Below are positions 25,390-25,701 of a stretch of DNA of 25,701 bases, one piece after another (within the stretch, counting starts at the first letter, position 1; every line of letters begins with the position of its first letter). The DNA comes from an uncultured Porphyromonadaceae bacterium (lineage in GTDB: Bacteria; Bacteroidota; Bacteroidia; Bacteroidales; Muribaculaceae), in the NCBI GenBank assembly GCA_902495245.1, contig CABUWI010000019.1, forward strand, positions 1 to 25,701. The letters run 5' to 3'. The translations under genes were made by a program, and so were the position numbers. The notes under the pieces are model-generated. The model made no database searches and was not told the origin of the DNA. It worked only from the letters and a program-made list of their open reading frames with translations.

Positions 25390-25606
25390 GTGCTTATGGC
25401 GGTCAAATGCAACTTTTCGGCCGAAAAAAATCTAACCGATTCGCGAAATAACACTCTGACAATCAGCATTATAAAAATTACAAATCTAACCAATTTCTAT
25501 CCCACTGATATTCAGCGAGTTATGAGTTTATGGTCTTATGCTGCTGCCTGTCAGCGAGTTAAGACTCTCCTCAAAGGTATTGCAAAAGGCCCGGGTCCAC
25601 ACAACC
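25390..25606. other. Non-coding AT-rich stretch with short direct repeats
   Basis: I see no gene here. Two pairs of short direct repeats are present: AATCTAACCGATT (25429-25441) with AATCTAACCAATT (25483-25495), and TCAGCGAGTTA at 25512-25522 and 25551-25561. No known insertion sequence was recognised. Confidence 0.4.
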
Positions 25607-25701
25607 TGTAGGGACGCACGGCCCGTGCGTCCGCTTCACCGGGCATATAACTTGCTGCGATATTGGCCATTACAGCGGACGCACGAGCCGTGCGTCCCTA
25701 C
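25607..25701 (-). repeat. Dispersed palindromic repeat, copy 5 (cut by the window end)
   Basis: 95 bp are visible, in reverse orientation and most similar to copy 4 (shared ACAACCTGTAGGG at the left edge and CTTCACCGG inside). The last one or two bases of the right arm fall outside the window. Confidence 0.85.

Overview
The window looks like a chromosomal segment of a high-GC member of the Bacteroidales; a Muribaculaceae-like gut bacterium is my best guess. That rests on the Bacteroidetes -7 promoter motif TAnnTTTG in front of several genes, on Bacteroidetes-type outer-membrane beta-barrel receptors, on C-terminal tails resembling type IX secretion signals, on a eukaryote-length PurC and on GC-rich coding sequence. 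No rRNA, tRNA, CRISPR array, phage or transposase gene was found.

Left part (1-10430): a cell-surface region. It holds the 3' end of one outer-membrane barrel gene, a complete TonB-receptor-like barrel gene (708-3455) and a secreted alpha/beta hydrolase (3591-4907), all on +. Facing them on - are two tandem paralogous barrel genes, 7821-10430 and the frameshifted 4915-7787. All four barrels share the same C-terminal end (YAxLxxxYR...PKK), and the three complete ones share a plug region (EVTVTA, GDTxxYxAxAF, GSMLDxL, NGRFVS). There is no SusD partner.

Middle (10678-16984, all -): a closely spaced run reading glycosyltransferase, OmpR-type response regulator, histidine kinase, peptidase T, and a lipoprotein-like TPR / transmembrane / helix-turn-helix regulator. 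The glycosyltransferase and the 474-bp spacer beyond it are visibly more AT-rich than the rest. The spacer carries several hairpins, one of them an orphan terminator-like hairpin on +, and the promoter of an AraC-family regulator (17459-18406, +).

Right part (18527-23528): housekeeping genes. On - are dedA-like, rpe, phoH, purC and ubiE/menG, partly overlapping; on + is folP, divergent from dedA across a symmetric bidirectional promoter. The end (23647-25344, -) has two tandem paralogous secreted proteins with near-identical ends and divergent centres.

A dispersed element of about 97 bp occurs five times (603, 3486, 18420, 23539, 25607). Each copy has two arms, and each arm is an odd palindrome built on GGACGCACGG/CCGTGCGTCC. 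Copies 1 and 2 abut the start codons of two unrelated secreted-protein genes that also share the first ten signal-peptide codons, and the element is open in frame through both. This repeat biology, the G-tract frameshift in a receptor plug, and the symmetric dedA/folP promoter are the most noteworthy points. I did not find a clearly new defence or biosynthetic system.
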